Positions 11,969 through 22,976 are shown, counted from the first letter of the stretch. The stretch: 64,000 nucleotides of DNA from Morinoia aosen (GCA_030386875.1 CM059563.1:15270001-15334000), one strand, 5' to 3'. Notes: generated from the sequence alone by a model not told the origin. Translations and numbers: made by a program.

Positions 11969-12933
11969 TTAGAATCATTTGGGGAATAATCAGAACACTC
12001 ATGTAGATGATTACCGTCACCACCTTCGTTCCCAGGTTTTTGCAACACAGCTTCGTTCTTCTGTAGAGGCATCCGTGAATTCTTCATTAACACGTCTTCT
12101 CTCCCAACGTTGCCACAGCAACCGCTTCTTCCCGACTGCACTGTGTAAGTGCGAGCTGCGTCAAATTTTCCTTGTGTAGGTCCTCTTCGTGTAGGCATAG
12201 CAGGAGGAGGCCGAGCTGCAGTTGTAGATTTGCAAACCTTAGAGATGTGGCCTAATTTTCCACATGTGTGACATTTCAATTTCAAAGCATAGCAATTCTT
12301 TGCAAGATGCTTTTGCTTGGTTCCGCAGCGAATGCATATGTAGTTCGGCGGGAGTTTTTCTGTAGTGAAATACGATGAAGATGAATCCTCACGAATGATA
12401 TCTTGAGCGTCGGAGCTTAATTGTTCGATAAGTTTTGCGTGTTCAACGCATTCGTTGAAGGACTTGCTATCGCACTTCTGTAGAACCACGCTGAGAATTT
12501 GCGCTGAGTGTAGCCCAGCCACGAAGGCATCTCTTAATAAACGATCACGACAGCAATTACCATAATTGCATGCAGATGCTAAGTCATTTAACGTTTTAGC
12601 ATAACTTTCTACGGATTCATTAGCACCTTGTTTTCTATTTAGAAATGTAACCGATGCACCGACGATGGATTTTTTAATTTCAAATTGCTGTGTTAATTTT
12701 TCCTCAAGTTCCTCATATGTAGCCTCAGTGAGTAACGTAGGTTTAATTCTTCGTTGTAGATCAGTAATTATGTTTACAGGCAAAGCTTTGATTAAAATAC
12801 TAGCTTTTTTACCGCCATTATTTCCTGCTTTCTGAAGAGCGTCTGCACTTTGTACTTTCCAGCGCTCCAAGAATTCACTCACTGTTTCTACTTCCACGTC
12901 GAACGGAGGGCAGCTGACTGTAGAATACGCCAT
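11956..12933 (-). CDS. gag: Gypsy Gag (capsid-nucleocapsid) protein
   Basis: This 325-residue ORF starts 70 bp inside the 5' LTR. Residues about 20-180 form a helical capsid-like region with the common retrotransposon Gag pattern (FLNRKQGANESVESYAKTL, then RDRLLRDAFVAGL). Two zinc knuckles follow: Cys200-Cys203-His209-Cys214, which has one extra residue before His, and a canonical CX2CX4HX4C at Cys221-Cys224-His229-Cys234. These bind the element's RNA during particle assembly. The C-terminal tail is Arg/Gly-rich. The stop codon (11956-11958) lies just after a slippery heptamer, consistent with -1 frameshifting into pol. Confidence 0.93.
   Translation of the reverse strand: MAYSTVSCPPFDVEVETVSEFLERWKVQSADALQKAGNNGGKKASILIKALPVNIITDLQRRIKPTLLTEATYEELEEKLTQQFEIKKSIVGASVTFLNRKQGANESVESYAKTLNDLASACNYGNCCRDRLLRDAFVAGLHSAQILSVVLQKCDSKSFNECVEHAKLIEQLSSDAQDIIREDSSSSYFTTEKLPPNYICIRCGTKQKHLAKNCYALKLKCHTCGKLGHISKVCKSTTAARPPPAMPTRRGPTQGKFDAARTYTVQSGRSGCCGNVGREDVLMKNSRMPLQKNEAVLQKPGNEGGDGNHLHECSDYSPNDSNFLE
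11962..11968 (-). promoter_or_regulatory. Programmed -1 ribosomal frameshift heptamer at the gag-pol overlap
   Basis: On the - strand the gag frame ends AAT TTT TTA GAG TAA. The heptamer T TTT TTA fits the X-XXY-YYZ rule and is the same heptamer used by lentiviral gag-pol. Slipping back one base gives TTT TTT AGA GTA, which is exactly the open pol frame. The pol frame is closed by a stop immediately upstream of this point, so the window for a shift is only about 13 nt. Confidence 0.85.
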
Positions 12934-12989
12934 CTTAATTTCAGAGCACTTTTAATTTTAAAGTTCAAATTCACTTCGCAAGTTCGAAG

Positions 12990-13000
12990 CCTCGTCGTCA
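12990..13000 (-). promoter_or_regulatory. Primer-binding site, probable tRNA-Ser(GCU) type
   Basis: Two bases inside the 5' LTR the - strand reads TGACGACGAGG. Arthropod tRNA-Ser(GCU) ends in CCTCGTCG plus the added CCA, whose complement is TGGCGACGAGG, so the site differs at one base in the CCA part. This is the expected place for the tRNA primer of minus-strand DNA synthesis. The tRNA comparison is from general knowledge, so the identity is tentative. Confidence 0.6.
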
Positions 13001-13002
13001 AT

Positions 13003-13329
13003 TGTAATATCTTGGAATTTCAGCAAGATATAAGGTTTACTGGACAGCACTTGTAGATCGGTTAGCCTAGCCGTAAACTAGGCAAGAGGATAGCAAAACG
13101 AACAGCAGGACTACTGGTATTGTACTGATCTCAAGTTCACACAGCTTGCTCTTAAGTCTAGTTCGAACAATGAACTTCCGCCCGGCAGTAGGCGCGCTTC
13201 CGACCTATCCGGCGCTTGTAAATACCAGGCGCGCATAGGCGGTTCCGCCGGAAACTCCGAGCGAGCGAGACTCATAAATCTCCGCAGCCGGAACCTCCAT
13301 TAATATCCCAAGAGCGTCACTATACAACA
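13003..13329 (-). repeat. 5' LTR of the Gypsy element
   Basis: This 327-bp terminal repeat is expected to hold the element's promoter and transcription start (on the - strand). It matches 8585-8911 except at two sites: c/t in the 'aaggcttact' segment and a/t in 'ccataaatat'. Termini are TG...CA with an extra base giving TGT...ACA. The 5-bp duplicate GTAAC follows at 13330. Confidence 0.97.
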
Positions 13330-13334
13330 GTAAC

Positions 13335-14690
13335 CCTCCGAGTTTTGTGGACGAACTTGACTGTATTTAATCTGTGTATCCTCGTTATGCTTTGAGTAAT
13401 TCATCGAGAATTGAGCTGTTACACGACAAATCCTTAGATTGTACGATGTGCAACTCTCAAAAGCAGAAGCGCGTCGCTCTTGTTACGACTACACTGTTAC
13501 AACTACACTATTGCGACTACACTGCAGATGTAGGCACATCACCTCAGTTACAGCAACGCCTGATCTGAGATATGGGCAGATGAAATTAGCGGACCAGCGA
13601 ACAGTTGTTCCTAAATTAAAATGGGATTGTGGGAGTAACAGCGCTCCGTTTGTGATCACCATCTTTTGGTTTGTGAAGTTAATGCAGTTTTCCCTTTTTT
13701 GAGCTTGTCCCGTGGGCCGAATCATTTTACGAGCTGGATAAATTTAGTTAGAAATCTCTGTTGCTAGTGCGTACCTGTTAATGAGACTGATGTTTTCCTC
13801 TGTTTGTGATAATTTTTTAATAATCCCTATGGAGGACGTTCACTTACGGACTTAATATTAAGTACTAGTCGTGTTCATCACGTCATGTTCGTGTGGTCGT
13901 GTTTTTTTTTTGTAGTCAAAGGTGATTCGAGCAGACCATCGTCTGCTCAAACGAAGCAAATTTTCAGACAAAATTTCATATCAGGACTTTGCCCTTGTAC
14001 TACAAAAAAAGTTTTATTTGTAAATCTCAAATCTTATATTCATCATTCATTATTTAATGCAGAAATAATCGTAACTGCTTCGTATCAGCGGTCCCTGGCA
14101 CGTTAAAAAATGCCACTTCGCTCTATTAGACTGCTGTGGAAGTACCGCTTCAAAACATCCAATGAAATGATTTTGAAGGGTATTGTCTTACACTATATCC
14201 GTCCTCATGTCAGCGAGTATGTATAGCTCATGAGTTCACTACAAAGCAAAATTTTTTCTGATTTCTGTATCTTTTATTGCCGCATTTATTCCTTCCTCTC
14301 TACACTTGTACACACATTGCGCCTCTTCCACTCTCTCACTTCGTTTGTTCCCTTCCCCATGACTTTTGTCTTCCTCATCACTCCTCTCGTTCTTTTCAAA
14401 TTCTTTTTATTGTTTTTAAACATTCCTTTTCTCCCTTCTACTCCTCTTTCTTCCAAGTTTCTTCTATTTATTCCCCATCTCCCACACCTTCCCACCTTCT
14501 CTTTCAGCTCTCATACCGTCCCACGCCCTCCCCCAACTCCCATACCGTCCCACGCCTTCCCCCAGCCCCCACACCACCGAAGACTCCCCCTGACGGGCTA
14601 ATTATTGGTGAGCTCGACACACTAATCTGCGTCGCAGTGCGCCCTCGGCTCCCCCACACTGCCGGGTGTGTGTGTGTGTGTGTGCCGTGA
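13335..14690. other. Unassigned; pyrimidine-rich stretch
   Basis: Follows the Gypsy insertion. 14280-14590 is strongly C/T-biased. No coding signal or repeat ends were recognised. Confidence 0.6.
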
Positions 14691-17259
14691 TGTGTGTACC
14701 TTCTGTGTGCTGAGTTTGGTGCTGTGGGTGTTTTCTGTGTGCTGAGTTTGGTGCTGTGGGTGTTTTCTGTGTGCTGAATTGGGTACTGTGTGTACTTTCT
14801 GTGTGCTAAGTTGTTAGGTGTTCTGTGTGTACCTTCTGTGTGCTGAGTTGTTGGGTGCTGTGTGTACCTTCTGTGTGCTGAGTTGTTGGGTGCTGTGTGT
14901 ACCTTCTGTGTGCTGAGTTGTTGGGTGTTCTGTGTGTACCTTCTGTGTGCTGAGTTTTTGGGTGCTGTGTATACCTTCTGTTTGCTGAGTTGTTGTGTGC
15001 TGTGTGTACATTCTGTGTGCTGAGTTGTTGGGTGCTGTGTGTACCTTCTGTGTGCTGAGTTATTGGGTGCTGTGTGCACCATCTGTGTGCTGAGTTGTTG
15101 GGTGCTGTGTGTACCTTCTGTGTGCTGAGTTGTTGGGTGCTGTGTGTACCTTCTGTGTGCTGAGTTGTTGGGTGCTGTGTGTACCTTCTGTGTGCTGAGT
15201 TGTTGGGTGCTGTGTGTACCTTCTGTGTGCTGAGTTGTTGGGTGCTGTGTGTACCTTCTGTGTGCTGAGTTGTTGGGTGCTGTGTGTACCTTCTGTGAGC
15301 TGAGTTGTTGGGTGCTGTGTGTACCTTCTGTGTGCTGAGTTGTTGGGTGTTCTGTGTGTACCTTCTGTGTGCTGAGTTGTTGGGTGCTGTGTATACCTTC
15401 TGTGTGCTGAGTTGTTGGGTGCTGTGTGTACCTTCTGTGTGCTGAGTTGTTGGGTGCTGTGTGTACCTTCTGTGTGCTGAGTTGTTGGGTGCTGTGTGTA
15501 CCTTCTGTGTGCTGAGTTGTTGGGTGCTGTGTGTACCTTCTGTGAGCTGAGTTGTTGGGTGCTGTGTGTACCTTCTGTGTGCTGAGTTGTTGGGTGTTCT
15601 GTGTGTACCTCCTGTGTGCTGAGTTGTTGGGTGCTGTGTATACCTTCTGTGTGCTGAGTTGTTGGGTGCTGTGTGTACCTTCTGTGTGCTGAGTTGTTGG
15701 GTGCTGTGTGTACCTTCTGTGTGCTGAGTTGTTGGGTGCTGTGTATACCTTCTGTGTGCTGAGTTGTTGGGTGCTGTGTGTACCTTCTGTGTGCTGAGTT
15801 GTTGGGTGCTGTGTGTACCTTCTGTGTGCTGAGTTGTTGGCTGCTGTGTGTACCTTCTGTGAGCTGAGTTGTTGGGTGCTGTGTGTACCTTCTGTGTGCT
15901 GAGTTGTTGGGTGTTCTGTGTGTACCTTCTGTGTGCTGAGTTGTTGGGTGCTGTGTGTACCTTCTGTGTGCTGAGTTGTTGGGTGCTGTGTGTACCTTCT
16001 GTGAGCTGAGTTGTTGGGTGCTGTGTGTACCTTCTGTGTGCTGAGTTGTTGGGTGTTCTGTGTGTACCTTCTGTGTGCTGAGTTGTTGGGTGCTGTGTAT
16101 ACCTTCTGTTTGCTGAGTTGTTGTGTGCTGTGTGTACCTTCTGTGTGCTGAGTTGTTGGGTGCTGTGTGTACCTTCTGTGTGCTGAGTTATTGGGTGCTG
16201 TGTGCACCATCTGTGTGCTGAGTTGTTGGGTGCTGTGTGTACCTTCTGTGTGCAGAGTTGTTGGGTGCTGTGTGTACCTTCTGTGTGCTGAGTTGTTGGG
16301 TGCTGTGTGTACCTTCTGTGTGCTGAGTTGTTGGGTGCTGTGTGTACCTTCTGTGTGCTGAGTTGTTGGGTGCTGTGTGTACCTTCTGTGTGCTGAGTTG
16401 TTGGGTGCTGTGTGTACCTTCTGTGAGCTGAGTTGTTGGGTGCTGTGTGTACCTTCTGTGTGCTGAGTTGTTGGGTGCTGTGTGTACCTTCTGTGTGCTG
16501 AGTTGTTGGGTGCTGTGTGTACCTTCTGTGTGCTGAGTTGTTGGGTGCTGTGTGTACCTTCTGTGTGCTGAGTTGTTGGGTGCTGTGTGTACCTTCTGTG
16601 TGCTGAGTTGTTGGGTGCTGTGTGTACCTTCTGTGTGCTGAGTTGTTGGGTGCTGTGTGTACCTTCTGTGAGCTGAGTTGTTGGGTGCTGTGTGTACCTT
16701 CTGTGTGCTGAGTTGTTGGGTGCTGTGTGTACCATCTGTGTGCTGAGTTGTTGAGTGCTGTGTGTACCATCTGTGTGCTGAGTTGTTGGGTGTTGTGTGT
16801 ACCATCTGTGTGCTGAGTTGTTGGGTGTTGTGTGTACCATCTGTGTGTTGAGTTGTTGGGTGCTGTGTGTACCATCTGTGTGCTGAGTTGTTGAGTGCTG
16901 TGTGTACCATCTGTGTGCTGAGTTGTTGAGTGCTGTGTGTACCATCTGTGTGCTGAGTTGTTGGGTGTTGTGTGTACCATCTGTGTGCTGAGTTGTTGAG
17001 TGCTGTGTGCACCATCTCTGTGCTGAGTTGTTGGGTGTTGTGTGCACCATCTGTGTGCTGAGTTGTTGGGTGTTGTGTGCACCATCTGTGTGCTGAGTTG
17101 TTGGGTGTTGTGTGTACCATCTGTGTGCTGAGTTGTTGAGTGTTGTGTGCACCATCTCTGTGCTGAGTTGTTGGGTGTTGTGTGCACCATCTGTGTGCTG
17201 AGTTGTTGGGTGTTGTGTGCACCATCTGTGTGCTGAGTTGTTGGGTGCTGTGTGTTGCA
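14691..17259. repeat. 35-bp tandem array of about 73 copies with higher-order structure
   Basis: The unit includes TGCTGAGTTGTTGGGTGCTG followed by a tgtgtacctt block. Some units are 37 bp (ttctgtgtgt insertion). Variant blocks recur 1128 bp apart (tttgctgagttgttgtg at 14980 and 16108, and ttattggg at 15060 and 16188). The 3' third (16730-17240) is a separate subfamily with accatct. The - strand lacks stops in the unit, giving false ORFs of 883 and 849 codons. Confidence 0.97.
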
Positions 17260-17273
17260 GAGGTGCTGACTGT

Positions 17274-17301
17274 GGCCCAGACCCCCTATGGGGTCTGGGC
17301 C
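17274..17301. repeat. Perfect 12-bp hairpin at the edge of the 35-bp array
   Basis: GGCCCAGACCCC, a CTAT loop, then GGGGTCTGGGCC. The left arm equals the core of the 19-bp array at 6.3-6.9 kb. Confidence 0.9.
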
Positions 17302-17434
17302 TGAAAATATTTTACCTTGTACGCTGAAATCTATTTCAAAAAAGTTATGAAACAATTATAATGCCGGTTCGTAAATGAGCAATACACTTGGTGGTACACA
17401 TATGTCGCATTTCACAGCGGGCTAATACGTCGGT

Positions 17435-17620
17435 CGCGATGTGAACCGCCAGTGTACACGGAGGGGATTTTCATAATTGCTGACCGATCAGCTGTCATAA
17501 ACTTACTTTTTATAAGTACTTAATTAATGCTAAATGAAGGCACGATTCCGTTAATGTTTGCTATTTTTAAAATCGCTCACTACAATTCACTACAAATTTG
17601 AGGTGAACATTGAACTTCAG
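17435..17620 (+). mobile_element. TTAA-type MITE, truncated copy B
   Basis: This is a diverged relative of the copies at 8043-8254 and 43238-43458. The interior is recognisable (tacacggaggggattttcataa, then taaatgaaggcacga and ttaatgtttgcta), but neither terminal repeat is preserved. The family assignment rests on collinear similarity over about 180 bp. Confidence 0.6.
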
Positions 17621-20600
17621 TTGAGCCCTTGGCATGTCAAGGCATTGTGCTGTTCGGTGGTACCCTAGAGCGACTCACCGCGGGACCAGCAACGGTTGGT
17701 GCTGGAGTCTGATGTGGGTCTGGCGATCAAGTTACAGTTGTGTCTCATCTCCTCCTCTTTTCCTGCGCACCTCTCTTCATTCGTGTAGGGGATGTGCAGT
17801 GCAGTGGTGCTTGAATAGTTTACATATTAATAATTGCTATTAATAATGATGGTAATTAATCACCATTTCAATCGATAGTAAATAATTGTCATCATCAATC
17901 GATGCTTACTTTTTGCGACGTTCTGTGTACGTAATTTTAACTCATTACCGTGACGAATTTTGGCCCGGGCAATGTTGGTTGTATGCTGAACAAACCGAGG
18001 CATACTTTTAATTTTTATAACACAAGTTAAACGTGCGGAAGTGTATGAGTGTCGTGTAACAAAATGCGCATAATAATTAACTCGTAACAAATTTCGGAGG
18101 GAAAAAATAAGGGGCGTATGATAATCAGCTCGTAATAAACATCGAGGGGAAACAATTTTGTACTCCCTTTTGTCACACTTGCAAGAACTTTGCAACTTTT
18201 TAACTTCCACTAAAATGAAATAAACTGTATAAGCACAGTAAACCATAATATGATGTACTGAACTGAAATGAGAGAATTTGGAAAACCTCGTTGAATATTT
18301 TATTTCGTTAAAAAACGATAAGTAGTTTTATTTGAGACTGGATGCTATGTTTGCTCACCACCAACAATGCAAGTGAGATCATCTGGAAATACACGGAGCG
18401 GACAACACTGTGAAGAAATTAAATTCGTTACGCTAAAACCACGTGAAGTTAACGTTAAGAAAAGCCCTCAAGACCGAACGGAAACACACAAAAGTATACA
18501 TGGTACAGAAAAATGACGTCCAAACTTAGTTCTGAGAAAGTTAACGAGGGAACTTAACATGTAGTTTCCATCCTCTGTGTTATTGCGTCGTCTGTGTCAT
18601 TGCTTCGTCTGCGCCACTGTGCCTCGGTGTCGTATGACGCACGGTGTCGTTATGAGGGAGCGCAACCACAGTACCAGCGCGCCCGCACTTGTTTCATTTA
18701 ATGACCCAGCATTGGCAATCATCATGTCGAGATCGACGTCGTCTAAACCCAAGCGGTGTTTTGCATTCTAATATCCTATTGTCCTGTTGATTGCAAACGA
18801 TCAGGTCTGCAAGCGTGATGATTTGCTCAAGTATTGCAGACAAATTATCTGATTGTTTTGCGTTTTTTTTTTGTTCGATCGTCGCGTTGATGGCAGTCAA
18901 TTTTCATCTGCCCGTGACTGTGCTCGTTTATTGCACGTTTTGATTCCATACTCTGGTCTCTAGGTTGGTATTTTCAGATGGACCGGTAGCACGGTTGATG
19001 GTCGATTAGCTGGGTGGGTTGGTTGGTCTTAGCTTGACCTGATAAGTAAGTAAGTAGGTATGTGTAGGTAGGTAGGCAGCTAATTAATTACAGGATGATT
19101 GTAAAGTATGGATTTTTATTTGGAACTCATGCAGTGAGAGATGTAAAATTCTTCATCAAATTTAAATTTAAATATTTCGATTCAAAATGCTGTGTCGTAC
19201 CTCGTAATAAAAAGATTTATTTTTCCTAACTCTTTTAAGTTTTATTCGGAACTTCCCCGGACCTGCTCACAAGCTCCGACCACCGCGAGACATGTGTAGC
19301 ACTTGTGACAGCATGTTGACTTTCTTGAAAAATAGAATAGTTTTGTAGATGGAACCAAGTAAAAATCAATCCAACTATGTAATTAGTCAAGGAGCTGTTC
19401 ACATTGAAGTATCGGGTACGTTTAGCTAATACAGGATGTGGGATCCTGGGTTTGTAAATACAAGATGTCCTAGAAAAAAAGTTTCTCCAGGAAAACGCGA
19501 GTGTAGTGTTAGCTCTAATAATGTCTTCTTGATATTATAAATAGGAATACATGATAACTGTTGTGTATATTCAAGAGAGCTCTGGTGTTGGATTGTACAG
19601 TGGATACTATTGTGAGTATAAGTGTTTGACTGGAGAGCTGTACATTTCTGTATTTTTCATATCGACTAATACAGAGAAACATTATACACCATTTAATAAG
19701 TAAGAAGAACTAATAATATGCATAATCTTTATGTTATTACCAATCTTCCTGACTATGCCACCACAACAAGAATACATTGAATTTCACTCTATCTAGTAAC
19801 TGAAGAACTTACCGCGAAAATTTACTTTAAAGGCTTTACTATTCCAGTGCGCAAGCAAACATGCATCTAAAGAAATACACGCTTCCTAGAGTTGGAGCAT
19901 TGTAATATGATATAGAGTTCTGTGACCCGAGCTCATGCCGCGAGAATGTTTGCAATTGAGCGAGTCTGTAATTTCAGGCACTTACTTGATCACACAGACT
20001 TGTATACGTGATACCTCCTCCAATTAAACTTCAGGAATAAATTCAGGGCAACGTCTGAAAGCTAATAAAAAAACGCGGGCCACGTGCAATGATCTTAATT
20101 TTTTTTCGTGGATTTATTCGTGGTGCCTCTAGAAATGCCAATAAATCGTTATAATAGTTAATCGACTTATGGTTCTCTATTTACCTGTACATTGTTTTAT
20201 TGCTTCTGGAAATGTTTATTAATCATGGTGCTCTTATTAACAGTCAATCTAATATGTGATCCTACTGGAATAATACACGAGGGTGCTCCTTTGATTCTAT
20301 AATAGATAACTTCTACTAGCGTTGCATAGAAATTTTGGAGGCGTACAGATCTAGTGCGAAATTTCTAAGCGTATCGATACTTGAGTACCCAAGTAGATGA
20401 AATAGCAAATGAATGACGAATGTGTACTTCAAGAGATTTAATGATATGCATGCCATTAATTTGGGTGCTAACGTCTCCCCTAGATTCAATAATTATGGCA
20501 GAGCAGTTTGAGTTTCCCCATCTCGACTTGGGCTAAGGGAACCCTGATCAGACTCATACTTTCATTTATTTCGGCATTTTTCCGTTCGCACGCCTATGTG

Positions 20601-20894
20601 AGACACACCTCTGCCTCTACCAAAATAGCAACTTCATGAACAATCGAACGTTACTCGATTATGTTACCAATTTTTGTGCGCTGCCCACCTTATTAACGTA
20701 TGTTTTGTAATAAATTTAGTGCACATCTTGCTATCCTTGTAACGCTGAATCTAGTCTTGGAGAGAAGACTGTTGATGGGTTACTTCTACCTAGAAAAATT
20801 GTGCATTTTTTTGCACGGATACTACCTTCTAAATGTAATGGAATGCTTGTTATATGTTGCTCCTGGTGAATTATTCGTAGCGTATATTTTATGT
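17621..20894. other. No supported feature
   Basis: AT-rich. A short GTAG/GTAA microsatellite lies at about 19045-19078. The small ORFs lack codon bias or recognisable motifs. Confidence 0.6.
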
Positions 20895-21715
20895 TAACAT
20901 CCTGGTGACTGAGTTGGTATGGACGCTGGTGTGCCTTGTGACTTCCTGCATGGTCACTGAGTTGGTATGGACGCTGGTGTGCCTTGTGACTTCCTGCATG
21001 GTCACTGAGTTGGTATGGACGCTGGTGTGCCTTGTAACATCCTGGTGACTGAGTTGGTATGGACGCTGGTGTGCCTTGTGACTTCCTGCATGGTCACTGA
21101 GTTGGTATGGACGCTGGTGTGCCTTGTGACTTCCTGCATGGTCACTGAGTTGGTATGGACGCTGGTGTGCCTTGTAACATCCTGGTGACTGAGTTGGTAT
21201 GGACGCTGGTGTGCCTTGTGACTTCCTGCATGGTCACTGAGTTGGTATGGACGCTGGTGTGCCTTGTGACTTCCTGCATGGTCTCTGAGTTGGTATGGAC
21301 GCTGGTGTGCCTTGTAACATCCTGGTGACTGAGTTGGTATGGACGCTGGTGTGCCTTGTGACTTCCTGCATGGTCACTGAGTTGGTATGGACGCTGGTGT
21401 GCCTTGTAACATCCTGGTGACTGAGTTGGTATGGACGCTGGTGTGCCTTGTAACTTCCTGCATGGTCACTGAGTTGGTATGGACGCTGGTGTGCCTTGTA
21501 ACATCCTGGTGACTGAGTTGGTATGGACGCTTGTGTGCCTTGTGACTTCCTGCATGGTCACTGAGTTGGTATGGACGCTGGTGTGCCTTGTAACATCCTG
21601 GTGACTGAGTTGGTATGAACGCTTGTGTGCCTTGTAACTTCCTCGTGACTGAGTTGGTATGGACGCTTTTGTGTCTTGTAGCTTCCTGGTGCCTGAGTTG
21701 GTATGGCCACTAGTA
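20895..21715. repeat. Compound 48/44-bp tandem array
   Basis: Two related units share CTGAGTTGGTATGGACGCTG. The 48-bp form ends acttcctgcatggtca and the 44-bp form ends acatcctggtga. They alternate in a pattern (two long, one short) three times near the left end, then less regularly. The right edge decays. Confidence 0.93.
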
Positions 21716-21949
21716 TGACACAACAAGCGACTACTGTAAATGCAGGGCTCTATCCCCTCTCATCGGCTTCACGATTGAACTGCGACAGCCAAGTAGTGAA
21801 AGCGAGCCTTCACCAAGTTTTGAAGTAATGATGTTAACATCTCGAGAAAATTGAAAATCTTTTCCCCCTTATGTAATACTCAGAATGAATCTTCCACTTT
21901 CTAGTGCCCGGGTATGACTTGTGATTTTGCGTACCGTTGATATTTCGCT

Positions 21950-22118
21950 ATTTGTCGCGTAACATTTTTGCCGCATGTCGCATAACATTTTTGCCGTGTG
22001 TCGTATAATTGTTTTGGTGGCGAGTCGTATACTTTTTTGTTACGTGTGGTACAAATTTTGTGCTATGTGTTGTATAACTTTTTTGCTACGTGTCGTTTAA
22101 TTATTTTGTCAAGAGTCG
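21950..22118. repeat. Degenerate repeat of about 30 bp
   Basis: Loose copies of a unit containing cgtgtcgtataactttttt, ending at the mariner-like MITE. Confidence 0.5.
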
Positions 22119-22697
22119 TATACAGGGTGGTTGTTGAAAATGTATTCCTTTTAAAATTGATTTAACCTTTTTCACACACAGGATAGAGAAATAAAACTCT
22201 AATTATTGGAAAGCAGAGTCAGTTTTGATTTTTAGTTTACTTTGCTGGAACTACGATTGGATTAGAGTACTCAGTCTTTCAACATTTTCCGCTGTCCATT
22301 CAAAGACCTTTTTTCCCTATCTTTCTTTATTAATGTTTCTCACAATAAACTGGGATCGCCACTTTTGGAAGTTCCTCTGAATCGTTATATATCATGTTAG
22401 GTTTGAATCGGTATCCCAAGAAGAATTTCTTTTGAGTCCCAACGATGGATCCAATTTTCGTCATTTCTTCGATGATGAACTTGCGTTGTTAAAGAGTCAG
22501 TTGTGGCATGTTTGCTGATTACAACAATCATCTCTCCTACACCCTTGATGTTTATGCTTACTTGGAGGTTGTACCAAATACGTAAGAAAACATTAAATTT
22601 GCTCTCTCAGATGTTCTATGTTATTGTCTCCAATTTCACACATTTAAAAGGCTATTGAAATTTTAAAAAGTGTGCATTTTCAGAACCACCCTATATA
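22119..22697. mobile_element. Mariner-like MITE or decayed element, about 575 bp
   Basis: The ends are inverted repeats: left TACAGGGTGGTTGTTGAAAA, and right (inverted) TATAGGGTGGTTCTGAAAAT. TA dinucleotides flank both ends, fitting Tc1/mariner-superfamily TA insertion. No open transposase frame remains inside. It sits about 280 bp upstream of the first PAS-B exon. Confidence 0.65.
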
Positions 22698-22715
22698 TAC
22701 CGTAGGTCCTTTAAA

Positions 22716-22856
22716 AACCTGAACCGAGTATTTATTTTCCCGTTTCAGAAATACCCGTAATTATTTCCCGTACCAATTTTGCTTCAAACTAAATGCTTTT
22801 TGTATTCTTATGACGGTATTACTGATACGGGAAAATAAATACTCAGTCCTGTTTTT
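22716..22856. repeat. Short foldback (inverted repeat) upstream of the PAS-B exon
   Basis: Two arms of about 33 bp share the core GAGTATTTATTTTCCCGT and are inverted around a loop of about 75 bp (arms near 22716-22748 and 22823-22856). It abuts the mariner-like MITE and ends about 120 bp before the exon acceptor. It is probably a MITE. If transcribed it could fold in the pre-mRNA close to the splice site. Confidence 0.65.
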
Positions 22857-22976
22857 TTGGGGACATACTGTACATGTGCATATGTATTTTTTACAACATC
22901 TTGCACAAATTTGTAACCTGTATAAATTTGGTGCATGTGTGACAAATTGGTAACCCGCGCGTGTGCCGGTGTGCAG

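Larger units (their letters stand above)
8580..13334 (-). mobile_element. Complete Ty3/Gypsy LTR retrotransposon with 5-bp target duplication
   Basis: This is a full-length element read on the - strand, with LTRs at 8585-8911 (3') and 13003-13329 (5'), gag, pol, a primer-binding site and a polypurine tract. It is flanked by the target duplication GTAAC at 8580-8584 and 13330-13334. LTR ends are TGT...ACA. The two 327-bp LTRs differ at only two positions that I can find, so insertion was recent. Domain order is protease, reverse transcriptase, RNase H, integrase, the Gypsy order. There is no room for an envelope gene between pol and the 3' LTR. Both ORFs look intact, so the copy may still be capable of transposition. 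It lies in the presumed intron upstream of the receptor's PAS-B exons, in antisense orientation. Confidence 0.97.

Noticed and set aside
14504-17355. Overlapping - strand ORFs of 883 and 849 codons, Thr/Gln/His-rich
   Set aside because: They lie on the 35-bp array. The unit has no stop trinucleotide on that strand, so every frame is open and gives the same 35-residue peptide cycle. No promoter, splice signal or non-repeat domain supports a gene.
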